Virus record (IMG/VR): IMGVR_UViG_3300048837_002274
Location: 1-23,180 of that record
Length of the DNA: 23,180 nucleotides
Strand: one strand, 5' to 3'
From: a virus
The notes beneath the pieces were generated by a model that was not told where the DNA came from, made no database searches, and was given only the letters and a program-made list of their open reading frames with translations. The translations under genes were made by a program, and so were the position numbers. Shown piece after piece: positions 5,946 through 11,955 of this stretch; within the stretch, counting starts at the first letter, position 1; the number at the start of each line of letters is the position of its first letter.

Positions 5946-6292
5946 AGCGGCTCGGCCAGATCAAGCGGAAGAGGCCCCTGCCCCGCTCCTCGGCTGCGCT
6001 CAAGCGTCGGAAGCGCCTCAAGGCAACCAACGCATACCACCGGAAGGAGTGGCGCGCCCTGGTGCGTCAAGTCCGTAAGCGTTCAGGTGGCGTGTGCGAG
6101 CTGCGGATCCGCTGCAATGGCGCACCAGCTCAGGGGGACCCTCATCACCACGGGTATGACGAGCGGTTCGTTGGCTGGCGCCGGCTGATCGTGCCGCTCC
6201 ACGACCTCTCGGACACGTGCTACGAATGCCACAAGGCAGTGCACTCCGCACCGGGGACGCTACCGCCGATCGAGGAGGACTTCCTGTCATGA
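5942..6292 (+). CDS. HNH endonuclease-like protein
   Basis: A 116-residue protein starting at GTG 5942 with a very basic N-terminal 45 residues (KRLGQIKRKRPLPRSS, then KRRKRLK). It continues with a zinc/HNH-like core: C52 and C58, the His triplet H68-H70 in GDPHHHGY, then C93-x2-C96 followed by H97 and H101 (CYECHKAVH). This resembles the HNH/ββα-metal fold, in which the first His acts as general base and the last helix supplies metal ligands. HNH proteins are often encoded near terminase genes and in some phages are needed for DNA cleavage during packaging. Here the terminase lies about 1.3 kb downstream. A nicking role is inferred. It ends in an ATGA overlap. Confidence 0.7.
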   Translation: MKRLGQIKRKRPLPRSSAALKRRKRLKATNAYHRKEWRALVRQVRKRSGGVCELRIRCNGAPAQGDPHHHGYDERFVGWRRLIVPLHDLSDTCYECHKAVHSAPGTLPPIEEDFLS

Positions 6293-6525
6293 CCGATAAG
6301 GAGGCGCGTGCAGCTGCACGCAACGCGCTCGGCCTGCGAGCCCGAGCCTACCGGAGCGGCGATACCTGTTTCGTGGCCAGGCATGAGGTGCTGGTGGGTG
6401 GCACCGGCTATCGGAAGGTCTACGGCTCGGGGCCGAGCTGGCAGGACGCGCTCTCTCAAGCCGAGCTGTCCTACCAGGCCATGCGCGCGAACCCGAACCG
6501 AGGGCTCCGTGATGAAGACGAATAG
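6289..6525 (+). CDS. Hypothetical small protein, 78 aa
   Basis: A 78-residue protein starting at ATG 6289 (overlap with the HNH-like stop), preceded by GAGGAGG within the end of that gene. It has a helical N-terminus (MTDKEARAAARNALG), a central beta-like stretch (TCFVARHEVLVGG, then YRKVYGSG) and a C-terminal helix ending in DEDE. The strand-rich core followed by a helix (WQDALSQAELSYQAM) could be a small AP2- or dsRBD-like fold, but the evidence is too weak to assign it. The next gene begins 14 bp before its stop. No function is assigned. Confidence 0.6.
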   Translation: MTDKEARAAARNALGLRARAYRSGDTCFVARHEVLVGGTGYRKVYGSGPSWQDALSQAELSYQAMRANPNRGLRDEDE

Positions 6526-6748
6526 GAGCGCCACGTTGCTGGCCGTGCCGGCTGGTACGATCGCAGGTCGCTGTCGCTCCTGCGAGTCGCCGATCTACTG
6601 GGTGAAGACAGCCCTAGGAAGGCGCATGCCTGTCACGATCGACGAGACCAGACCAGGGCACCGCATGCCCACCCTCGCTCTCGAAGGGGCCGGTATCGCG
6701 CACTTCGCCACGTGTCCGAACGCGAACGACTGGCGCAAGCCCCGCTGA
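6512..6748 (+). CDS. Small zinc-ribbon-like phage protein, 78 aa
   Basis: A 78-residue protein with a CRSC pair (C21, C24) and a distal HFATCP segment (H64, C68), a likely zinc ribbon. The pattern of CxxC, I(Y/V)W, K..GRRMPV and HF.TCP is one I recall from many small uncharacterised phage proteins, where it usually lies among accessory genes. The start at 6512 overlaps the preceding stop by 14 bp. A GTG one codon upstream (6509) is an alternative. It is the last gene of the coupled block and is followed by a 38-bp spacer. Confidence 0.6.
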   Translation: MKTNRSATLLAVPAGTIAGRCRSCESPIYWVKTALGRRMPVTIDETRPGHRMPTLALEGAGIAHFATCPNANDWRKPR

Positions 6749-6786
6749 TCGCACGTAGCATCCACCCGCAGTGAGCAGGAGCACCA

Positions 6787-7320
6787 GTGTCGAGCCGAGG
6801 GAGCCAGCACCCAAAGCGAACCGATCGCACCGATCACCACCAGGTCACGCCCCATCAGCTGGTGACGCTGCTCAGGGCAGACCCGGCCCTGCGTCGTGCA
6901 GACCGCATCGGCATCGGCCTATCGATGCACGCGGACGGATTCTCGACGCGCGACATCGCACGCGTAGCCTCGCTGCGGTGGTCCACGCTCGTCGAGATGC
7001 GACGGCTGCTCGGGCTGCCCCAGCGGCCGCGAGGCGCAGCTACGACCAACGTGCACAAGCCTGACCTCTACCCGCCTCCCCGCTCGCTCGTGCTGGCTGT
7101 CGCGGTCCTGGTGAGGACTGAAGACATCTGGACCGCCTCACGCCGACTCGGCATCGGCGAGATGACCGCGTATGGGATCCGGCGTGCCATCCAGTACGCG
7201 CTCGAGCTGCAGGCGGACCCTCAGGTGCCTCCTCAGTTCCGATGCCCTGAGTGCGAGCAGCGCGGCCCGCGGCACCCCTGCGCACACTGCGGTCACGAGT
7301 GGCTGCAGGACGCCGCGTGA
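6787..7320 (+). CDS. Two-HTH protein with C-terminal zinc ribbon (possible late regulator)
   Basis: A 177-residue protein starting at GTG 6787 after an AGCAGGAG site. An N-terminal basic tail precedes a helix-turn-helix-like unit at about residues 48-76 (GFSTRDIARVASLRWSTLVEMRRL). A second such unit lies at about 112-137 (TASRRLGIGEMTAYGIRRAI). A zinc ribbon occupies the C-terminus (C153, C156, C165, C168). The architecture suggests DNA binding. It lies directly before the presumed packaging site and terminase, so it could regulate late transcription or act in packaging-site recognition. Both roles are inferences from position. It stops in a TGATG overlap with a short ORF across the following interval. 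Confidence 0.65.
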   Translation: MSSRGSQHPKRTDRTDHHQVTPHQLVTLLRADPALRRADRIGIGLSMHADGFSTRDIARVASLRWSTLVEMRRLLGLPQRPRGAATTNVHKPDLYPPPRSLVLAVAVLVRTEDIWTASRRLGIGEMTAYGIRRAIQYALELQADPQVPPQFRCPECEQRGPRHPCAHCGHEWLQDAA

Positions 7321-7547
7321 TGCGCGCCACGAGGCATCCTGGGGGCTCACTGGGGCGCCCAGCGCCAACCGTTCCGGGTTGGAACGTTGTCGCGAAGTGC
7401 AACAACGTTGCGGCCTGCAACGTTCCAGCTTGTAACGGGTCCTCCCAGGCACCCCCACCGGGCGCGGGTAGCGGCGAGGCTCGGGCATTGTCCACACACC
7501 AAGTGTTGATAAGTAGGGGTCCGCTCCCGGTCGGTGTTGCCGTCTAA
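7320..7547 (+). CDS. Uncertain 75-codon ORF spanning the pre-terminase interval
   Basis: An ORF that exactly fills the space between the HTH gene and the small terminase. It has TGATG at its start and TAATG at its end, so both junctions look translationally coupled. The protein is odd: a central stretch of Cys-Asn repeats (residues 22-39, including CNN, ACN and PACN) followed by a Gly/Ala/Pro-rich tail. The Cys-Asn repeats are the direct reading of AACGTT DNA repeats that may instead be binding sites. There is no recognisable domain and no strong ribosome-binding site of its own. It may be a real small protein, or a fortuitous ORF over a cos-like region. Confidence 0.3.
   Translation: MRATRHPGGSLGRPAPTVPGWNVVAKCNNVAACNVPACNGSSQAPPPGAGSGEARALSTHQVLISRGPLPVGVAV
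7350..7440. promoter_or_regulatory. Putative cos/terminase-binding region (AACGTT repeats)
   Basis: This ~90-bp stretch upstream of the small terminase holds three AACGTT cores at 7383, 7404 and 7419 plus related AACCGTT at 7367 and TAACGG at 7433. They include a perfect 10-bp inverted repeat (TGGAACGTTG 7380-7389 with CAACGTTCCA 7418-7427), the palindrome CAACGTTG (7403-7410) and a small inverted repeat CGTTCC/GGAACG (7370-7386). A GC-rich near-palindrome, CTGGGGCGCCCAG (7350-7362), lies just to the left. In lambda, cosN and the terminase-binding cosB R-sites lie in this position relative to Nu1. The match here is positional and structural, not by sequence. No convincing promoter was found. 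Confidence 0.4.
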
Positions 7548-8041
7548 TGGCTGAGCACATCATCCAGAAAGACCTCGCAACCCGGCTCGGGCTCGATGTT
7601 CGGCAGATCCGTCGCCTCGAGGATGCCGGGATGCCGACTCGCGTCCGCAAGGGTCGGAAGGATTACCCGTGGCCTGGGTCGCTCCACTGGTACCTCGATT
7701 GGAAGGTGCAGTCAGAACTCGCGCGGCGCGCGCCCGGTGAGAAGTCGGACCTCGAGACGCGCGAGCTCGCGGCCAAGGTTCGGCTCGCCGAGATCAAGGT
7801 CGCGGAAGCCGAAGGGAAGACCATTCCGGTGCCGATCGTGAATCGCCGGTTCGAGGTCATCCACCAGCAGACCGCCGGCGCCATCCGGGCTCTGCGGCAG
7901 TACGCCGGTGACTTCGTCGGTTTAACGACGCTCGCGGAAGCCACACTCCGCTGCGAACGCATTGCCAACGAGCTGCTCGCACGAGCGCGCGCGGACGATG
8001 AGGACGACGAAGAGCCACCAGCGGACCCGGCGGCGGCATGA
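7547..8041 (+). CDS. Terminase small subunit (Nu1-like)
   Basis: A 164-residue protein with the layout of lambda Nu1. An N-terminal winged-HTH-like domain (about residues 4-50; IIQKDLATRLGLDVRQIRRLEDAGMP) is followed by a charged helical dimerisation or assembly region (about 65-150) and an acidic tail (DDEDDEEPP). By family knowledge it binds the packaging site and delivers the large subunit. The start at 7547 overlaps the upstream ORF stop (TAATG), and its own stop overlaps the large terminase ATG by four bases. Its position directly before a gpA-like gene is what makes the assignment secure, because the sequence similarity I can see is modest. Confidence 0.85.
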   Translation: MAEHIIQKDLATRLGLDVRQIRRLEDAGMPTRVRKGRKDYPWPGSLHWYLDWKVQSELARRAPGEKSDLETRELAAKVRLAEIKVAEAEGKTIPVPIVNRRFEVIHQQTAGAIRALRQYAGDFVGLTTLAEATLRCERIANELLARARADDEDDEEPPADPAAA

Positions 8042-9966
8042 TCGCGCTCGTGGAGGAGGAAGTCGAGGAAGAGTTCACCGTCGAGGGTGCCGAGGAGCGG
8101 TGCCGTGACCTCGACAGGGCACTCCGCCGCAAGATCTACCGGACCCAAGACTGGCTCACGACCAGCCAGTGGGCGGAGAAGTATCTCTGGCTCTCCCCGG
8201 AAGACACCGGCGAGTTGCTGAAGTACAAGCTCTCGCTCACGCCCTGGCATCGTGAGCCGATGGACGCGCTCGGCGACCTTCGGGTCCGCCGCGTCGTGCT
8301 CAAGTGGGCCAGTCAGACGGGCAAATCAACGCTCTACAAGGCGGACATGGGGGCACGGACCCACCAGCGACCCAGTCCGATGATCTACGTCTTCCCCCGT
8401 GTCGAAGACGCGGAGCTGTTCTCGAAGGAGCGGCTCGATCCGATGTTTCGCGACACCCCCATCCTCCAGGGGCTGATCAGCGACGCCACTCGCGACAAGC
8501 GCAATACGATGCGGCGGAAGTCGATTCCCGCTGGCTACATCGGCCTCGTGGGTTCGAACTCACCGGCCGCTCTCGCGGCACGGTCCTCACCGGTCGTGCG
8601 GGCCGATGAGGTGAACCGCATGGCTGAGAGCGCGGGCGACGAGGGCGATCCGCTCGGCATCATCTTCCGCCGCATGGCGCGATTCGAGTTCAGCTCCTTT
8701 GCCGCCGCCTCCTCGCCGACGATCGAGGGCGCGTGCCGGATCACCTCGGAGTACGCCACTACGGACCAGCGTGAATGGTGGGTCCCCTGCCCCCACTGCG
8801 ACGTGCCCCAGATGTTGCGCTTCGGTGGTCGCGACACGGAGTGGGGAATCAAATGGGTCTCCGGTCGGCCAGAGACCGCCGTCTACGTCTGTTGCCACTG
8901 CTCGAAAAGCATCGCTGAGCACTACAAGGCGGAGATGAACGCTGGCGCTGAGTGGGTACCGCAGGTTCCCGACATGCTCGACCGAGGGTACTGGCTGAAT
9001 GCGCTGGTGAGCCCCTTTGCGGGAGCCAGGTGGCCCCGGCTCGTTGCCGAGTTTCTGGAGAAGAAGGCCGACCCAACGAAGCTGCAGGGCTTCGTCAACA
9101 CGGTCCTGTGCGAGACCTGGCGCGAGGACGGGGTGCAAGCGTCCGAGGAGGAATTGCTTGAGCGCCTGGAGGCCTATGACCCGTCCCTCTCCGATGAGGC
9201 GAGGCCCATACCAGCTGGCGCGGCGATCATCACACGATCTGTGGACGTGCAGGATGACCGTCTCGAGACGGCCGTGTGGGCCTTCGGCGCCGACGACGAG
9301 AGCTGGCTCATTGACTACGACTACATCCCCGGTGATCCCGGTACCGGTACGCCGTGGCGCGAACTCACCGATATCCGCGCCCGGACCTACCGTCATGCGA
9401 GCGGGCATGAGCTGAAGCCGTTCGCCACCTTCATCGACTCCGGCGGTCACCACACTCAGATGGTCTACCGGTACGCCAAGCGCTACATCCGGGACAACGT
9501 CTGGGCGATCAGGGGCGTCGAGGGTGAGGGTGCGCCCATCCTGGGCAAGCCCAGCCGGAACAACTCGGCGAAGGTCACCGTGTATGCCGTGTCGAGCTTC
9601 AGCGGCAAAGAGACGTTCCTGAAGCGGTTGATCAAAGTCACCGAACCAGGACCCGCCTTCGTGCATCTCCCCCACTGGCTGGAAGGGGAGCAGCTCCGGC
9701 AGTTCGGGAATGAGCAGCTGGTGCCGCGGTTCGTCAACGGCCGCCTCAAACGCGTCTGGGTCCGCAAGGGCCCCAACGAAATGATCGACCTTGCCGTGTA
9801 CGCGCTCGCCGCCCTGCAGCTGCTGGGTGAGAAGAAGCTCGCGGAGCTCGGCGCCGTCGCCCAGTGGATGATGGACAACCCGCCCAATCCGGCCAATGGC
9901 TCCACCTCTGAGGTGGTGCCGAACGTTCCGCGTCGCCGGGTCCGTTCCGCGGGGGTGCAGGTGTAG
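8038..9966 (+). CDS. Terminase large subunit (lambda gpA-like)
   Basis: A 642-residue packaging motor and nuclease of the GpA family, the same length class as lambda gpA (641 residues). The N-terminal ATPase has Walker A ASQTGKST at residues 91-98 and a Walker B-type DE at 190-191 (VRADEVNR). A CxxC pair at 251/254 and another at 285/288 suggest a zinc ribbon. The C-terminal nuclease domain carries acidic residues D403 (SVDVQDD), D467 (TFIDSGG) and D584 (MIDLAVYAL), consistent with an RNase H-like metal site. It would cut at cos and translocate DNA through the portal. It overlaps the small subunit by four bases, and a 40-bp gap follows. Confidence 0.95.
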   Translation: MIALVEEEVEEEFTVEGAEERCRDLDRALRRKIYRTQDWLTTSQWAEKYLWLSPEDTGELLKYKLSLTPWHREPMDALGDLRVRRVVLKWASQTGKSTLYKADMGARTHQRPSPMIYVFPRVEDAELFSKERLDPMFRDTPILQGLISDATRDKRNTMRRKSIPAGYIGLVGSNSPAALAARSSPVVRADEVNRMAESAGDEGDPLGIIFRRMARFEFSSFAAASSPTIEGACRITSEYATTDQREWWVPCPHCDVPQMLRFGGRDTEWGIKWVSGRPETAVYVCCHCSKSIAEHYKAEMNAGAEWVPQVPDMLDRGYWLNALVSPFAGARWPRLVAEFLEKKADPTKLQGFVNTVLCETWREDGVQASEEELLERLEAYDPSLSDEARPIPAGAAIITRSVDVQDDRLETAVWAFGADDESWLIDYDYIPGDPGTGTPWRELTDIRARTYRHASGHELKPFATFIDSGGHHTQMVYRYAKRYIRDNVWAIRGVEGEGAPILGKPSRNNSAKVTVYAVSSFSGKETFLKRLIKVTEPGPAFVHLPHWLEGEQLRQFGNEQLVPRFVNGRLKRVWVRKGPNEMIDLAVYALAALQLLGEKKLAELGAVAQWMMDNPPNPANGSTSEVVPNVPRRRVRSAGVQV

Positions 9967-10006
9967 GTCTGTTGTTGCCCGATCCCTCGCCCCGCATCGT
10001 GGCACC

Positions 10007-10351
10007 ATGTCGAGCGCCTCGAGCGGACCCATCCTGATCCATCGCCAGCGGCTGGTGAAGCTGCAGCAAGCTGTATCGCTGCTGCTGCAGGACGTCGCGT
10101 CTGTGGAATTCGAAGGGACAGCCTACGGCTCCGCGCAGCTGCCTACGCTCTACGCCCTGAGCGAGCGCCTGCAGGTCAAGGCCGCGATCGAGGCGATCGA
10201 GGCGGGCAACCAGTCCTACGCGATCAACGGGATGACCTACACGCGCGGGGACCTCCGCACGCTGTATGACCGGGATCGCCAGCTCGAGGCGAAGGCCGGT
10301 CGCGCTGCCCGTGGTGGTATTGGGATCCGCTTTGGGGTGCCGGTCCAGTGA
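10007..10351 (+). CDS. Head-tail joining protein (gpW-like)
   Basis: A 114-residue protein between the large terminase and the portal, exactly where lambda gpW lies. Helical segments (LVKLQQAVSLLLQDV, then YALSERLQVKAAIEAIEAG) precede the YAINGMTYTRGDLRTLYDRDRQLEAK region. That region resembles the beta-hairpin plus helix of gpW/DUF6148-type joiners, ending in an arginine-rich tail. gpW-like proteins close the connector after packaging. The protein is longer than lambda gpW (68 residues), mostly through its N-terminus. The start at 10007 has no strong ribosome-binding site. Earlier in-frame starts run into the terminase gene. It overlaps the portal GTG by four bases. Confidence 0.75.
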   Translation: MSSASSGPILIHRQRLVKLQQAVSLLLQDVASVEFEGTAYGSAQLPTLYALSERLQVKAAIEAIEAGNQSYAINGMTYTRGDLRTLYDRDRQLEAKAGRAARGGIGIRFGVPVQ

Positions 10352-11955
10352 GCGCCGTCACGATCCACCAGAAGGGGCTCGTGCCCGCGGTGTCGAGCAC
10401 GCTGCTTGACCGTGCCATCAGCGCGATCTCGCCCGAGACCGGGCTGCGCCGGATGCAGGCGCGTGTGCAGCTCGCCGTGGCGGGCCAGTACCTGGGCGCG
10501 CGGCGGGATCGCCGCGCCACCCAGGAGTGGAACCCGCGCGAGGGCTCGCCGAACGACGATCTGATCGGTGACCTCCCGCAGCTCCGGGCGCGCTCGGCCG
10601 ACCTCGAGCGCAACGAGCCGCTCGCCGCTGGCGCCGTGGCCGGCCAGCTCACCGGTGTGGTGGGCTCTGGGCTGCAGCTGAACCCGCGCATCGATCGCGA
10701 GCTGCTCGGTCTCACCGACGAAGCCGCCGACGCCTGGGAGCTGCAGGCGTCGCGTCTCTGGATGGCGCATTCGTCGGGCAGCGGGTGGGACTACGCCGGC
10801 AAGGCGTCGTTCGCCGTCCAGACCGAGCAGGTCCTCTGGGGCGCCCTGGTGAAGGGCGACATCCTCGCGGTGCGGCGGTACCAGCCACGTGCCGGGCGGC
10901 TCTTCGGTCTCGCGGTCCAGCTGATCGAGGCCGAACGGATCAGCTCGCCGAACGGGCGGGACACCGACACGATCATCGCCGGCGTCGAGTTCAACAAGGC
11001 GACGGGCGAGCCGATCGCTTACCACGTCGCCAGCGACTACCCGGGGCGTCGGTTGGGGCGTGGGCTCGTGACCTGGTCACGCATTGCGCGGTTCGATGAG
11101 CGCGGGGAACCGCTGGCGATGCTGATGGGGGACCACCTCCGGCCGGACAGCCTGCGCAGCGCGCCGTGGCTCGCGGCGGTGATCGAACCGCTGAAGCAGC
11201 TCGGCACCTACACCCACGCGGAACTCACCGCCGCCGTGATCTCGGCGTTCTTCACCGTGTTCGTGAAGTCGCCGGCGACCGCTGAGGAAGGTGGCGCCGG
11301 TCCCTGGGCGGAGTCCGCCCTGCAGAGCTCGATCGCCGGGAATCCGCCGTCGTCGAAGAGCGACGTCAAGCTCGGCGCCGGGATGATCGCCGACCTCGTC
11401 CCGGGCGAGGACATCGAGATCGCCAATCCCGCCCGACCCAACGCGCAGTTCGATCCGTTCTGGATGGCGATGGTGCAGCAGATCGCGGTCGCGCTCAACA
11501 TGCCGGCCGAAATCATCCTGCAGCGCTTCAACGCCAGCTACTCCGCGAGCCGTGGTGCCATGGTGCAGGCGTGGCGCGTGTACCTCAAGCGCCGGGCACG
11601 CCTCACCGCCTGGTGGTGCCAGCCCGCCTACCAGTGGCTCCTCAACGAAGCGGTCGCCCGCGGCTACCTCAACGCGCCCGGCTTCTTCGCCGATCCGCTC
11701 CGTCGTGCTGCCTGGTGCGGTGCGGATTGGACCGGCCCGACGATGCCGCAGCTCGACCCGGTGAAAGAGGCGAACGGCGCGATCCTGCGCATGGGAGCCA
11801 CCCTCACCAGCCACGAGCAGGAGACGGCCGCGATGACCGGTGGGAACTGGGAGCGCCAGCTCGCGCAGGTGAAGAAGGAGCGCCGGATGCTGCAGGAGGC
11901 GGGCATTCCCGTCCCCGGCGCCACACCCGACGACGAGAAAGAAGAGGCCGCATGA
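10348..11955 (+). CDS. Portal protein (lambda gpB-like)
   Basis: A 535-residue portal of the lambda family. Typical features are WNPREGSPNDDLIGDLPQL near residues 52-75, the RNEPLAAGAV and GSGLQLNP stretch that follows, EAERISSPNG in the middle, and the conserved DSLRSAPWLAAVIEPLKQL and helical wing after it (about 265-300). It forms the dodecameric ring at the head vertex through which DNA passes and to which the neck attaches. The GTG start at 10348 overlaps the preceding stop (GTGA), and its stop overlaps the protease ATG (ATGA). The C-terminal tail is charged (DDEKEEAA). Confidence 0.92.
   Translation: MSAVTIHQKGLVPAVSSTLLDRAISAISPETGLRRMQARVQLAVAGQYLGARRDRRATQEWNPREGSPNDDLIGDLPQLRARSADLERNEPLAAGAVAGQLTGVVGSGLQLNPRIDRELLGLTDEAADAWELQASRLWMAHSSGSGWDYAGKASFAVQTEQVLWGALVKGDILAVRRYQPRAGRLFGLAVQLIEAERISSPNGRDTDTIIAGVEFNKATGEPIAYHVASDYPGRRLGRGLVTWSRIARFDERGEPLAMLMGDHLRPDSLRSAPWLAAVIEPLKQLGTYTHAELTAAVISAFFTVFVKSPATAEEGGAGPWAESALQSSIAGNPPSSKSDVKLGAGMIADLVPGEDIEIANPARPNAQFDPFWMAMVQQIAVALNMPAEIILQRFNASYSASRGAMVQAWRVYLKRRARLTAWWCQPAYQWLLNEAVARGYLNAPGFFADPLRRAAWCGADWTGPTMPQLDPVKEANGAILRMGATLTSHEQETAAMTGGNWERQLAQVKKERRMLQEAGIPVPGATPDDEKEEAA

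Noticed and set aside
6771-7064. Alternative ORF overlapping the two-HTH gene in another frame
   Set aside because: The encoded sequence is Arg/Ala/His-rich without a domain. The 6787 frame has HTH and zinc-ribbon patterns and a better ribosome-binding site.
7350-7362. Intrinsic terminator from the CTGGGGCGCCCAG hairpin
   Set aside because: It has a short stem and no T-run after it; a symmetric DNA site is a better reading.
7484-7512. Possible promoter (TTGTCC ... TTGATAAG) before the small terminase
   Set aside because: The spacing between the −35-like and −10-like boxes is about 13 bp, too short for a normal sigma70 promoter, and neither box is strong.
8587-10032. Long minus-strand ORF (481 codons) opposite the large terminase gene
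   Set aside because: GC-rich coding DNA often leaves open antisense frames. The plus strand has a clear Walker A, Walker B and nuclease pattern, and the antisense product has no recognisable domain.
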